Assembly (NCBI RefSeq): GCF_016863475.1
Contig: NZ_BOOY01000034.1
Coordinates: 1-64,000, forward strand
Length of the DNA stretch: 64,000 nt
Origin: Spirilliplanes yamanashiensis
GTDB lineage: Bacteria > Actinomycetota > Actinomycetes > Mycobacteriales > Micromonosporaceae
Direction of reading: 5' to 3'
Shown: positions 31,954-39,761 of the stretch, piece after piece
How positions within the stretch are numbered: position 1 is the stretch's first letter
Layout: each line of letters starts with the position of its first letter
Notes under the pieces: generated by a model
Databases searched by the model: none
The model's input: only the letters and a program-made list of their open reading frames with translations
Told to the model about the DNA's origin: nothing
Position numbers and translations under genes: made by a program

Positions 31954-32301
31954 TCAGCGCCAGAACGTGGCGACCGCCGCGTTGACCAGCGTCAGCCCGA
32001 TCACGGCCAGGAAGTGGCCGCGGTTGACGTCGGCCCGCTTGCGAGAGAAGAACACCATCACGAAGATCATGACGGCGAGCAGCATCTTCACGCCCAGCTT
32101 CACCGGGCTCGGCTCGGCGTCGCCGCCGCCGCGCAGCGGGGCCGCCAGGGCCAGGCCGGTGACGACCTGGATCACCGCGCCCCACAGCATCGCGGGGTTG
32201 ATCCGCAGCTTCGCCGTCAGGTACTGCACGATCGCGCCGCCGAGCAGCAGAGCGAATCCGATCAGGTGCGCGTACCGCAGCACCAGCCGCAGGGCCTCCA
32301 C
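31954..32301 (-). CDS. Four-helix membrane protein, unknown function
   Basis: 115 residues with four predicted helices (about 7-27, 38-58, 68-87, 93-113). MEALRLVLRYAHLIGFALLLGG and the Arg-Lys-Arg loop give an N-in topology. This size and pattern are common in actinobacterial conserved membrane proteins with no assigned role. It has no obvious operon partner; the ArsR gene on the same strand begins well upstream. Confidence 0.75.
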   Translation of the reverse strand: MEALRLVLRYAHLIGFALLLGGAIVQYLTAKLRINPAMLWGAVIQVVTGLALAAPLRGGGDAEPSPVKLGVKMLLAVMIFVMVFFSRKRADVNRGHFLAVIGLTLVNAAVATFWR

Positions 32302-32383
32302 GCCGCCGTCCTTCCGTCGGTGAACGGCCAGTATCGCCGATCATGCCCGCGCGCCCGGGGCCGGGGCGGCGACTGTGGACGCC

Positions 32384-33331
32384 TCAGCGCTGCGCCCGCA
32401 GCAGGCGCTCGGCGGTGCCGGTGCGGTAGTACAGCACCGAGCGGCCCGCCCGCCGCCGGCGCACCAGGCCCGCGTCGAGCAGCACCTTCAGGTGGTTGCC
32501 CACCGAACCGAGGCCGTGGCCGGTGACGGCGACGAGCTGGGTGGTGCTCATCGGCGTGCCGAGCGCGGCGAGGACCGCCGCCCGGCCGGGGCCGAGCAAC
32601 CGGCTCAGCGTGCCGGGCGCGGCGGCGGGGCCGGCGGCGAGCAGGCCCCCGCAGGGGTAGACCAGCGAGTAGCGGTGCGGCGGCGCCCAGCCGGCCCAGC
32701 CGTTCGCGGTGACGGCCGGGATGAACAGCAGCTGTGCCCCGGCCAGGTCGCGCGGCGGGTGGTCGTGGGCGTTGATCTGCAACCGGCCGTCGCCCAGCCA
32801 CCGGGTGCCGTGGCGCAGGTCGCCCAGCGCGGCCGCCCAGCCGCCGGTGGTGAGCCGCCGGGTGCGGGCGACGATGTCGGCCTCGAACGCGCGCGCCAGG
32901 CGCGGCCAGTCCGGCGCGACGGCCAGCTCCCACACCCAGCCGAGCAGGTCCGCGACCCGGTCGCCGAGGTCCGGCACGGCCAGCTCCGCGGGCCGGGAGC
33001 GGCCGGGGGCGAGCCCGGCCAGCACCGCGTCGGCCGGGGTGCGCCGCACCCGCGCCAGCTCGTCGCCGATGTCGAGGTCGTCGTCGGCCGGCGGCACGCA
33101 CAGCACGTCGGCGAGCCAGCCCGGCGTGACGGCCGCCCGGGCGAACGCCGCCGTCACCGGGTCGGCGGCCAGCCGCTCGCGCAGCGCCGGCCGGTGCCGC
33201 GCGACGTCCTGCCGGCCGGGCCGGGCGGGCGCCCCGAGCAGCACCAGCAGCGCGGCCACCGTCTCGGCCAGGGCGGACGTGCGGAACCGGCTGCGCGCCA
33301 GCACGTCGGCGCCGACCAGCCAGACCCCCAT
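32384..33331 (-). CDS. ArsR-family regulator with long N-terminal domain
   Basis: 315 residues, ATG 33331. The winged helix is at the C-terminus (about residues 240-315: LLGPGRAAVLAALGTPMSTTQLVAVTGHGLGSVGNHLKVLLDAGLVRRRRAGRSVLYYRT). The 230-residue N-terminal part is the DUF5937-like domain often fused to such HTHs in actinobacteria and has no known ligand. The gene is divergent from an MFS exporter. The 20-bp inverted repeat at 33332-33351 abuts its start codon, so autorepression and control of the exporter are likely. Confidence 0.88.
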   Translation of the reverse strand: MGVWLVGADVLARSRFRTSALAETVAALLVLLGAPARPGRQDVARHRPALRERLAADPVTAAFARAAVTPGWLADVLCVPPADDDLDIGDELARVRRTPADAVLAGLAPGRSRPAELAVPDLGDRVADLLGWVWELAVAPDWPRLARAFEADIVARTRRLTTGGWAAALGDLRHGTRWLGDGRLQINAHDHPPRDLAGAQLLFIPAVTANGWAGWAPPHRYSLVYPCGGLLAAGPAAAPGTLSRLLGPGRAAVLAALGTPMSTTQLVAVTGHGLGSVGNHLKVLLDAGLVRRRRAGRSVLYYRTGTAERLLRAQR

Positions 33332-33351
33332 GTTTCGCCTCCGCGCGAAAC
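33332..33351. promoter_or_regulatory. ArsR operator GTTTCGC-N6-GCGAAAC
   Basis: Perfect 7-bp arms with a 6-bp spacer between the divergent ArsR and MFS genes, directly before the ArsR start. Confidence 0.7.
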
Positions 33352-33390
33352 TGTACCGGCGCGCCGCAGCGCCCGCCGAGACTGCGGACC

Positions 33391-34608
33391 ATGCGCACGT
33401 ACCGCGAGCTGTTCCGCACCCCCGAGTTCACGCCGCTGTTCGCCGCGTCGGCCGCCCAGACCGCGGCCGGCACGCTGAGCGGCCTGGCGCTCGGCACCCT
33501 CGTGTACGCGCGCACCGGCTCCCCGCTGCTGGCCGCGCTGAGCATGTTCGGGCCGTCGTTCGGCCAGGTGCTCGGCGCGCTGCTGCTGCTGTCCGCCGCG
33601 GACCGGCTGCCGCCGCGCACCGCCGTCACCCTCGTCGCCGCCGCGTACGGGACCGGCCACCTGGTGCTGGCCCTGCCCGGGATGCCGCTGTGGGGCACGT
33701 TCGCGGTGATCCTCGCCCTCGGCGTGGCCGGCTCGCTCGGCGGCGGCGTGCGCTGGGGCCTGCTCGGCGAGATCCTGCCGCCCGGCGGGTACCTGCTCGG
33801 CCGGTCGGCGTTCAACGTCTCCGTCGGTGCCATGCAGATCGCCGGGTTCGCGGCGGGCGGCGTGCTCATCGCGGTCGTGTCGCCGCGCACCGCGCTCGTG
33901 ATCGGCGGCGTCCTCGGCCTCGGCGCCGCCGCGATCGCCCGGTTCGGCCTGACCCGGCGGCCGGCGCGCGCCGCCGGCCGGCCGTCGGTCGCCGCGACGT
34001 GGCGGGTCAACCGCCGGCTGTGGTCGGCACCCGGGCGGCGCACCCTCTACCTGGCGATGTGGGTGCCCAACGGACTCGTCGTGGGGTGCGAGGCGCTGTT
34101 CGTGCCGTACGCCCCCGGCGCCGCCGGGCTGCTGTTCATCGCGGGCGCCCTCGGCATGCTCGGCGGCGACGTGCTCACCGGGCGGGTGCTGCCGCCGCGG
34201 CTGCGCGGCCGGTTCGTCACGCCGCTGCGGGTGCTGCTGGCCGCCCCGTACCTGCTGTTCGCGGTCGCGCCCGCCGCCCCGCTCGCCGCCGTGCTGGTGG
34301 CCGTCGCGTCCGCCGGCTTCGGCGCCGGGCTGCTGCTGCAGGAACGCCTGCTCGCGGTGACCCCCGCCGACGTGCGCGGGCAGGCGCTCGGCCTGCACTC
34401 CACCGGCATGATGACCATGCAGGCCGTCGGGGCCACGATCGCCGGCGCGGTCGCCCAGCTCGTGTCCGTGCCCGTCGCGATCGCCCTCATGGCGGTGGCG
34501 TCGCTGCTGGTCACGGCGGCGCTCACCAGGGGCCTGCGCCCCCGCTCCCCCGGTAGTGCAGCCGCAGCTGCAACCCCTGCGGCCCCGCCTGCCAGCCCAC
34601 GTCACTGA
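33391..34608 (+). CDS. MFS transporter
   Basis: 405 residues, ATG 33391. About ten to twelve hydrophobic helices, with FRTPEFTPLFAASAAQTAAGTLSG at the start, as in the small actinobacterial MFS efflux proteins paired with ArsR/DUF5937 regulators. The last 30 residues are a Pro/Ala/Ser tail whose DNA overlaps the convergent gene 34523-34966 by 86 bp. The transported compound is unknown; drug or metabolite efflux is likely. Confidence 0.9.
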   Translation: MRTYRELFRTPEFTPLFAASAAQTAAGTLSGLALGTLVYARTGSPLLAALSMFGPSFGQVLGALLLLSAADRLPPRTAVTLVAAAYGTGHLVLALPGMPLWGTFAVILALGVAGSLGGGVRWGLLGEILPPGGYLLGRSAFNVSVGAMQIAGFAAGGVLIAVVSPRTALVIGGVLGLGAAAIARFGLTRRPARAAGRPSVAATWRVNRRLWSAPGRRTLYLAMWVPNGLVVGCEALFVPYAPGAAGLLFIAGALGMLGGDVLTGRVLPPRLRGRFVTPLRVLLAAPYLLFAVAPAAPLAAVLVAVASAGFGAGLLLQERLLAVTPADVRGQALGLHSTGMMTMQAVGATIAGAVAQLVSVPVAIALMAVASLLVTAALTRGLRPRSPGSAAAAATPAAPPASPRH

Positions 34609-34966
34609 CCTCCACCGCGCCCGGGTGCGCTGCCGCCAGCCACGCCGTCGCCTTGCCGAACACCTCGGCCGGGGTGCCGCCGTCGAACGCCACCGACTGC
34701 AGCCAGCCCTCCGGCGCGGCGGGGCTGGTCGGCGTCAGGTCCACCGGCACCGTCGGCTCCGGGCCCGACACCACCGCCGTCGTGCCCACCGGGCGGCCGT
34801 TCACCAGGCCCTGCACGAACCAGTCGTTGATGGCCTCGTCGTGCTCGACCACCCACTCCGACACCGGCCCGGCGTCCGCCGCGATCGCCTGCTTCGCGCT
34901 CTCGATGGCCGCGTCCAGCGCAGGGATCTCGACGTCGCCGCCGCCGTACTCGACCCGATACGTCAT
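34523..34966 (-). CDS. Small protein of unknown function
   Basis: 147 residues from ATG 34966 (TTG 34999 is a longer, weaker alternative). MTYRVEYGGGDVEIPALDAAIESAKQAI suggests a small alpha/beta domain, followed by an acidic segment and a second domain (WLQSVAFDGGTPAEVFGKATAWLAA). No signal peptide or membrane helix. The C-terminal 29 codons overlap the MFS gene on the other strand. I do not recognise it. Confidence 0.6.
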   Translation of the reverse strand: MTYRVEYGGGDVEIPALDAAIESAKQAIAADAGPVSEWVVEHDEAINDWFVQGLVNGRPVGTTAVVSGPEPTVPVDLTPTSPAAPEGWLQSVAFDGGTPAEVFGKATAWLAAAHPGAVEVSDVGWQAGPQGLQLRLHYRGSGGAGPW

Positions 34967-35116
34967 GCCGTCGCTGTACCCGGCCGGGCGCGCGCCCAAG
35001 CGGCACGAATCCTCAAGCGCGTCTTAAGTCGCCCGTGGCGGTGAACCGCTGTGTGCCGCCGTCCCGTATTGGCCGGTACGCAGGCAGCGACCGGCACGAT
35101 GACGAGGAGTCAGACG

Positions 35117-35911
35117 ATGAGACTGCGACGAGGCACCGGAGCGAACCGGAAGGCGATCGGCGCGGCGGTCATCGCCGGGGTGCTCGCGGTGGGCGGGCTG
35201 ACCGGCGTGCAGTTCGCCGCCGCCGGCGAGAGCACGACCGCGGCGGACATCATCGACGTGGACGGTCAGCAGTTCGACGTCGCCGACTGCGAGGAGCTGC
35301 AGATCGAGGCCGGCAACGTGATCTGCGACGGCGAGGAGCTGCAGCCCGAGGACGAGATGGGCGCGCTCGAGGCGGCGGAGCAGGCGGCGCAGGCGCTGGA
35401 GGCGTCCTGCGACGTGTTCGCCACCAACCTCGGCGCCGCCCAGCAGGAGGCCGCCGAGGAGGCCGAGGCCGCGGGCCAGGACGACGCGTCGGCGCGCAAG
35501 GCGGCGGTCAAGGGCGTGACGACCAAGATGCGGTCGGCCATGGCCGAGGACGACGCCGCGGCCGAAGAGGACGCCGCCGCTGAGGAAGACGCGGCCGCTG
35601 AGGAGGACGCCGCCGCTGAGGAGGACGCCGCCGCCGAGGAGGACGCCGCCGCCGAGGAAGAGGACGCCGCCGCCGAGGAGGACGCCGCCGCCGAGGAGGA
35701 CGCGGCCGCCATCGAGGACGCGCAGTTCGCGCTGCTGGAGGCCTGCGTCAACCTGGCCAACGCCAAGAGCGCCGGCGACGCCGCCGAGACGAGCAAGGCC
35801 GCGAAGAAGGCCGCGAAGGCCGAGGCGAAGGCCGCCAAGGCTGCCGACAAGGCCGCCGACAAGGCCGCGAAGAAGGCGGCCAAGGACGAGGCCAAGGCCG
35901 CCCGGGACTGA
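35117..35911 (+). CDS. Secreted acid/base repeat protein
   Basis: 264 residues, ATG 35117 with GAGGAG. Signal-like segment about 12-36 (IGAAVIAGVLAVGGLTGVQFAAA). Residues about 42-110 form a small domain with three Cys. Residues 146-200 are nine tandem DAAAEE units (one with an extra Glu, the last DAAAIE). After a fourth Cys (CVNLANAKS) the last 35 residues are Lys/Ala rich (KAAKKAAKAEAKAAK). The result is a strongly acidic helical rod followed by a basic tail, able to pair with itself, with wall polymers or with nucleic acid. The family is unknown. It has no clear operon partner. Confidence 0.75.
   Translation: MRLRRGTGANRKAIGAAVIAGVLAVGGLTGVQFAAAGESTTAADIIDVDGQQFDVADCEELQIEAGNVICDGEELQPEDEMGALEAAEQAAQALEASCDVFATNLGAAQQEAAEEAEAAGQDDASARKAAVKGVTTKMRSAMAEDDAAAEEDAAAEEDAAAEEDAAAEEDAAAEEDAAAEEEDAAAEEDAAAEEDAAAIEDAQFALLEACVNLANAKSAGDAAETSKAAKKAAKAEAKAAKAADKAADKAAKKAAKDEAKAARD
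35552..35716 (+). repeat. Nine 18-bp coding repeats (DAAAEE)
   Basis: Tandem 18-bp units, the sixth with a 3-bp insertion (extra Glu), encoding the acidic rod of the secreted repeat protein. Copy number is likely to vary between strains. Confidence 0.9.
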
Positions 35912-36000
35912 CCGGCGCGGACGGGAGGCAGGACGGTGGCGCGGCCCGGGGGCGGGACCGCGCCACCGTCGTGTCCGGGTGAGGCGGAAGGGAGGCCGCG

Positions 36001-36849
36001 GTGCCGGACGTGAAGGAGACCGCGGAGAAGCCGTCACCGTGGTTCGCACCCCCGGCGGCGCCCGCGGTGTCCACTGTCGACGGCGTGGCCGATGCCGGGA
36101 CGGGGCCGGACGGGCGGCGGCACGCCATCCTGGCCATCGTGCTGGCGCTGGCCGTCGCCGCCGCGGGCGGGGCGCTGGTGCGCCCCCTGCAGGAGCGCGC
36201 CCGGCCCGCCGCCGCGGAACGACCCGGCGTACGCGAGGCCCCGGCCACCGGCCGCACGATCAGCGCGCCGCTCGGCGCCGACCGCGACCTCGGCCTCGAC
36301 CTCACCGCTGCCACCACCCGGACCACGGTGCGCACCGCCGACCTCGGCGACCGCCTGTACGAGATCACGGCCACCGGCGCGACCCCCACGGCCGACGAGC
36401 GGTCCGGCACCGTCACCGTCGGCGCGGACCCGGCCGGGCGGCCGGGCGCCGGAGCGGTGGAGGTGCGCCTGCACTCCGCGGTGCGCTGGCGCCTGCGGCT
36501 GACCGCCCCCGCCACCGACCACGTGCTGGACCTGCGCGCGGGCGGCCTCGCCGGCCTCACCGTGACCGGCGAGTCGACCCGGATCACGCTGACGCTGGGC
36601 CCGCCCACCGGCACCGTCGACCTGCGCCTCACCGCCCCGGCGGGCCAGGTCGTCGTGGCGGCGCCGGCCGGGACGCCGGTGCGCGCCCGGTTCCAGGCGG
36701 GCGCCGGACGCGCCACCCTCGGCGCCACGGACGTCCGCGACGTGCGCCCCGGCAGCACCTTCACCCCGAAGAACTGGGCGGACGCCACCGACCGGTACTA
36801 CGTGGACGCCACCGCGGCGGTCACCGGGTTCCGCCTCACCCGCGACTGA
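36001..36849 (+). CDS. Membrane-anchored protein with DUF4097-like beta domain
   Basis: 282 residues, GTG 36001. A cytosolic Pro-rich N-terminus (1-38), one helix (ILAIVLALAVAAAGGALV, about 42-60), then an extracytoplasmic beta-solenoid-like region with regular short strands (RTTVRTADLGDRLYEITATG, GLTVTGESTRITLTLG, GTVDLRLTAPAGQVVVAAPAGTPV). The spacing resembles DUF4097 putative adhesins. It converges on the APH-like gene. Role unknown; an envelope structural or sensing function is plausible. Confidence 0.7.
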   Translation: MPDVKETAEKPSPWFAPPAAPAVSTVDGVADAGTGPDGRRHAILAIVLALAVAAAGGALVRPLQERARPAAAERPGVREAPATGRTISAPLGADRDLGLDLTAATTRTTVRTADLGDRLYEITATGATPTADERSGTVTVGADPAGRPGAGAVEVRLHSAVRWRLRLTAPATDHVLDLRAGGLAGLTVTGESTRITLTLGPPTGTVDLRLTAPAGQVVVAAPAGTPVRARFQAGAGRATLGATDVRDVRPGSTFTPKNWADATDRYYVDATAAVTGFRLTRD

Positions 36850-36862
36850 CCGCCCGCCCTCG

Positions 36863-37525
36863 TCACAGCCGGTCGAGCAGCCGGTAGAACCGCGTCCGCA
36901 CCGGGTCCGGCTCGACGCCGTACCGGTCCAGGAACCGGGCGGCCGCCCACGGGCCGTACTGCGGGTTCATCGGGCTGGTCAGCGACCGGGTGGCTACCGC
37001 CAGGTCGGCCCAGCGGTCGGCCACCCCGAGGCGTCCGGCGTCGACCACGCCGGTGACCCGGCACGTGTCCGGGTCGAGCAGCACGTTGGGCACGCACAGA
37101 TCCCCGTGACAGACCACCGTGTCCTCCGGCCCGGGCCGCGCGGCGAGCACCTCGCGCTCGCCGGGGCCGGGATCGGCCGCCAGCGCCGCGGGGATCGTCA
37201 CCGCGAGCGTGCGGTTGAAGGGGCAGTCCGCCGCCGGCAGCGCGTGCAGTGCCCGGGCCAGGCCGGCCAGCGCGTCGACCACGCGGGGCCGCAGGTCCGC
37301 CGGCCACGGTTCGGCCGCGGAGCGTCCGGGGACCTCGGCGGTGACCAGCAGGCCGGGGCGGCAGTCGAGCACCTCGGGGGCCGGGATGCCGTGCCGGCGC
37401 AGCCAGGTCAGCCGCTCACCCTCGCCGACCAGGTCGATCCGCGGGTCGGCCGACTGCTTGCGGTACACGCCGGGGCGGCGCGACACGGCGGCGCCGGACC
37501 GGCCGGTCGTCACCGGCTCCCACAC
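36863..37525 (-). CDS. APH(3')-like aminoglycoside phosphotransferase family protein
   Basis: 220 residues from GTG 37525; a TACGCT hexamer 7 nt upstream marks a leaderless start. The APH fold is clear: WEPVTTGRSGAAV nucleotide loop, VYRKQ, the catalytic loop HGDLCVPN, the metal motif VVDAGRLGVADRW and the FYRLLDRL end shared with APH(3') enzymes. It is about 40 residues shorter than classical APH(3') proteins (about 264), with losses at the N-terminus and the lobe junction. It may confer kanamycin/neomycin-type resistance or act on another hydroxylated substrate; no transposon flanks it, so it looks native. Confidence 0.83.
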   Translation of the reverse strand: MWEPVTTGRSGAAVSRRPGVYRKQSADPRIDLVGEGERLTWLRRHGIPAPEVLDCRPGLLVTAEVPGRSAAEPWPADLRPRVVDALAGLARALHALPAADCPFNRTLAVTIPAALAADPGPGEREVLAARPGPEDTVVCHGDLCVPNVLLDPDTCRVTGVVDAGRLGVADRWADLAVATRSLTSPMNPQYGPWAAARFLDRYGVEPDPVRTRFYRLLDRL

Positions 37526-37532
37526 GCCGCCG

Positions 37533-37538
37533 AGCGTA
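37533..37538 (-). promoter_or_regulatory. -10 hexamer of a leaderless start
   Basis: TACGCT on the minus strand, 7 nt before GTG 37525. It lies in the 23-bp gap after the CDP-alcohol phosphatidyltransferase gene. Confidence 0.6.
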
Positions 37539-37548
37539 GCGGCGCGGG

Positions 37549-38280
37549 TCAGGCCGGGACGGGGGTGCGGTGGGCCGAGCGCCACAGCCAGGCGGAGTCC
37601 GTGCCGAACGACCAGCACAGCGCGCCCAGCGCCGCGACCACCACGAGCAGCCCCGCCGCCCAGGGCAGCAGGCCGGAGCCGGCCACCACCAGCGCGACGC
37701 CCTGCACCGCCGCGACGACCTTGCGGGCGAACTTCGGCGGCAGGGCGGCGTCCAGCCACGGCCAGGCCCAGGACGCGGCGACGAACAGGTAGCGCATCGC
37801 GCCGATGGCCAGCACCCAGGCGCCGAAGTCGGCGGCGACGTAGGCGCTCAGCGCCAGGATGAGAAACGCGTCGACCTCCATGTCGAAGCGGGCGCCGAAC
37901 GGCGAGCAGGTGCCGGTGCGCCGGGCGACCTTGCCGTCGACGCCGTCGAGCAGCAGCGCCACCGATGCCAGCACGATGAGCACGGCGACCGGCACCCCGC
38001 GGGTGAACGAGTCGGCGATGAGCGCCGCCACGCCGCCGACGAGGGTGGCGCGGGCGAGGGTGACCTGGTTCGCCGGGCCGAACGCGCGCAGCCCCGAGGT
38101 GCGCAGCCCGGCGAGCAGCAGCAGCCACAGCCCGACGCCGAACACGCCGCCCGTGACCCAGCCGGCCGGGCCGAGGCCCACCGTCGCGCCGAGCGTCGCC
38201 AGCAGGGCGAACTGGGCGACCAGGCCGACGGCGGGCGCGTCGGCGGTCACCGTCGCGACGGGATGCGTGCTTGTCGTCAC
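37549..38280 (-). CDS. CDP-alcohol phosphatidyltransferase family membrane protein
   Basis: 243 residues, GTG 38280 with GGAGGA. The family signature D-x2-DG-x2-AR-x8-G-x3-D-x3-D is complete (DGVDGKVARRTGTCSPFGARFDMEVD). About six to eight helices surround it. Members transfer a phospho-alcohol or diacylglycerol phosphate from CDP-linked donors to inositol, glycerol phosphate or other alcohols at the membrane. It is divergent from the pterin-like cluster that begins at 38380, so it may supply a lipid-linked step there. The acceptor is unknown. Confidence 0.9.
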   Translation of the reverse strand: MTTSTHPVATVTADAPAVGLVAQFALLATLGATVGLGPAGWVTGGVFGVGLWLLLLAGLRTSGLRAFGPANQVTLARATLVGGVAALIADSFTRGVPVAVLIVLASVALLLDGVDGKVARRTGTCSPFGARFDMEVDAFLILALSAYVAADFGAWVLAIGAMRYLFVAASWAWPWLDAALPPKFARKVVAAVQGVALVVAGSGLLPWAAGLLVVVAALGALCWSFGTDSAWLWRSAHRTPVPA

Positions 38281-38379
38281 CAGTCCTCCGTAACCGTGTG
38301 ACACGATCGGCGGGGGTGCCGAAACGCGCCTACCGGTGTCAGTACGCGCGACCGGCGTCGGCGGTTCAGAGGGGTGTCG

Positions 38380-39360
38380 ATGACGGTGGGTGAGCAGGCG
38401 TTCTGGCTGGCGGCGCCGGGGCGCGGCGAGCTGCGGCCCGCCGAGGTCGCGCCGCCGGGCGACGGCGAGGTGCTGGTGCGCACGCTGCGCACCGGGGTCA
38501 GCCGGGGCACCGAGACGCTGGTGTTCGGCGGCGGGGTGCCGGCCAGCCAGCAAGCGGTCATGCGGGCGCCGTTCCAGGAGGGCGACTTCCCGGCGCCGGT
38601 GAAGTACGGCTACCTGAACGTCGGCGTGGTCGAGCAGGGCCCGCCGGAGCTGGCCGGGCGCACGGTGTTCTGCCTGTACCCGCACCAGACCCGGTACGTG
38701 GTGCCGGCGGACGCGGTGACGGTGGTGCCGGACGCCGTCCCCGCCGACCGGGCGGTGCTGGCGGGCACGGTGGAGACCGCGGTGAACGCGGTGTGGGACG
38801 CGGCGCCCCTGGTCGGCGACCGGATCGCCGTGGTCGGCGGCGGCATGGTGGGCTGCGCGGTCGCGGGCGTGCTGGCCGGGCTGCCGGGGGCGCGGGTGCA
38901 GCTGGTCGACGTGGACCCGGCCCGGGCCGCCACGGCGGCGGCGCTGGGCGTCGGGTTCGCCGCGCCGGAGGACGCCGCGGACGGCTGCGACGTGGTGATC
39001 CACGCCAGCGCCACCGCCGCCGGGCTCACCCGCTCGCTGGAGCTGCTGGCCGCCGAGGGCACGGTGGTGGAGCTGAGCTGGTACGGCGACCGCCGGGTCG
39101 AGCTGCCGCTGGGCGAGAACTTCCACTCGCGCCGGCTCACCGTGCGCAGCAGCCAGGTCGGCACGGTCTCCCCCGCCCAGCGCGGCCGCCGCTCGTACGC
39201 CGAGCGGCTCGGCGTGGCGCTGGACCTGCTCGCCGACGACCGGTTCGATGCGCTGGTCACGGGCCGCTGCGCCTTCGAGGAGTTACCGTCGGTGCTGCCC
39301 CGGCTCGCGAGCGGCGAGCTGGCCGCCCTGTGCCACCTGGTTGTCTACCCCGAGGAGTGA
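38380..39360 (+). CDS. Zinc-type alcohol dehydrogenase-like (MDR) oxidoreductase
   Basis: 326 residues from ATG 38380 (AGAGGGG upstream); GTG 38374 is an alternative. MDR fold: [14 protein letters not shown] start, Rossmann loop [17 protein letters not shown], and a substrate domain ending [23 protein letters not shown]. The Cys/His zinc ligands of classical alcohol dehydrogenase are not obvious. The [12 protein letters not shown] segment is typical of biosynthetic MDR proteins acting on sugars or polyols. It is the first gene of a run with 2-bp, 4-bp-overlap and 4-bp-overlap junctions, so all four are probably one operon. Confidence 0.83.
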   Translation: MTVGEQAFWLAAPGRGELRPAEVAPPGDGEVLVRTLRTGVSRGTETLVFGGGVPASQQAVMRAPFQEGDFPAPVKYGYLNVGVVEQGPPELAGRTVFCLYPHQTRYVVPADAVTVVPDAVPADRAVLAGTVETAVNAVWDAAPLVGDRIAVVGGGMVGCAVAGVLAGLPGARVQLVDVDPARAATAAALGVGFAAPEDAADGCDVVIHASATAAGLTRSLELLAAEGTVVELSWYGDRRVELPLGENFHSRRLTVRSSQVGTVSPAQRGRRSYAERLGVALDLLADDRFDALVTGRCAFEELPSVLPRLASGELAALCHLVVYPEE

Positions 39361-39362
39361 GC

Positions 39363-39761
39363 GTGTTCAGCGTCACCGTCCGCGACCACATGATGATCGC
39401 CCACAGCTTCCGCGGGGAGGTCTTCGGTCCGGCGCAGCAGCTGCACGGCGCCACCTTCGTCGTGGACGCGACGTTCCGCCGCCGCGAGCTGGACGACGAC
39501 AACATCGTCGTCGACATCGGCCTGGCGTCCGAGCGGCTCAAGGCGGTCGTCGGGGCGCTGAGCTACCGCAACCTCGACGACGTGCCGGAGTTCGCCGGCG
39601 TGAACACCTCCACGGAGTGGCTGGCGAAGCACATCGCCGACCGGCTGGCCGACGCGGTGCACGCGGGCGACCTGGGCCCGGGCGCGCGCGGACTGACGGG
39701 CATCGCCGTGACGCTGCACGAGTCGCACATCGCCTGGGCCGGCTACGAGCGCGATCTGTGA
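39363..39761 (+). CDS. PTPS/QueD-fold protein with altered active site
   Basis: 132 residues, GTG 39363 with GAGGAG. The fold is that of 6-pyruvoyl-tetrahydropterin synthase: [56 protein letters not shown] and [14 protein letters not shown]. Compared with canonical enzymes, the first zinc His (AHS) and the second (LHG) are kept but the HGH pair is HGA. The catalytic Cys before it is absent (FGPAQQ), and the Asp-His pair of the LDH-x-NLD segment reads SY. Canonical chemistry is therefore unlikely, and a divergent function on a pterin-like or sugar substrate is more plausible. The stop overlaps the glycosyltransferase start by 4 bp. Confidence 0.83.
   Translation: MFSVTVRDHMMIAHSFRGEVFGPAQQLHGATFVVDATFRRRELDDDNIVVDIGLASERLKAVVGALSYRNLDDVPEFAGVNTSTEWLAKHIADRLADAVHAGDLGPGARGLTGIAVTLHESHIAWAGYERDL

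Noticed and set aside
35552-35716. Possible CRISPR-like or satellite repeat
   Set aside because: Units of 18 bp are contiguous, in frame and encode DAAAEE; no spacers are present.
36863-37525. APH-like gene as a degraded pseudogene
   Set aside because: It is short but all catalytic and metal motifs are intact, the frame is open and a leaderless promoter fits its start.
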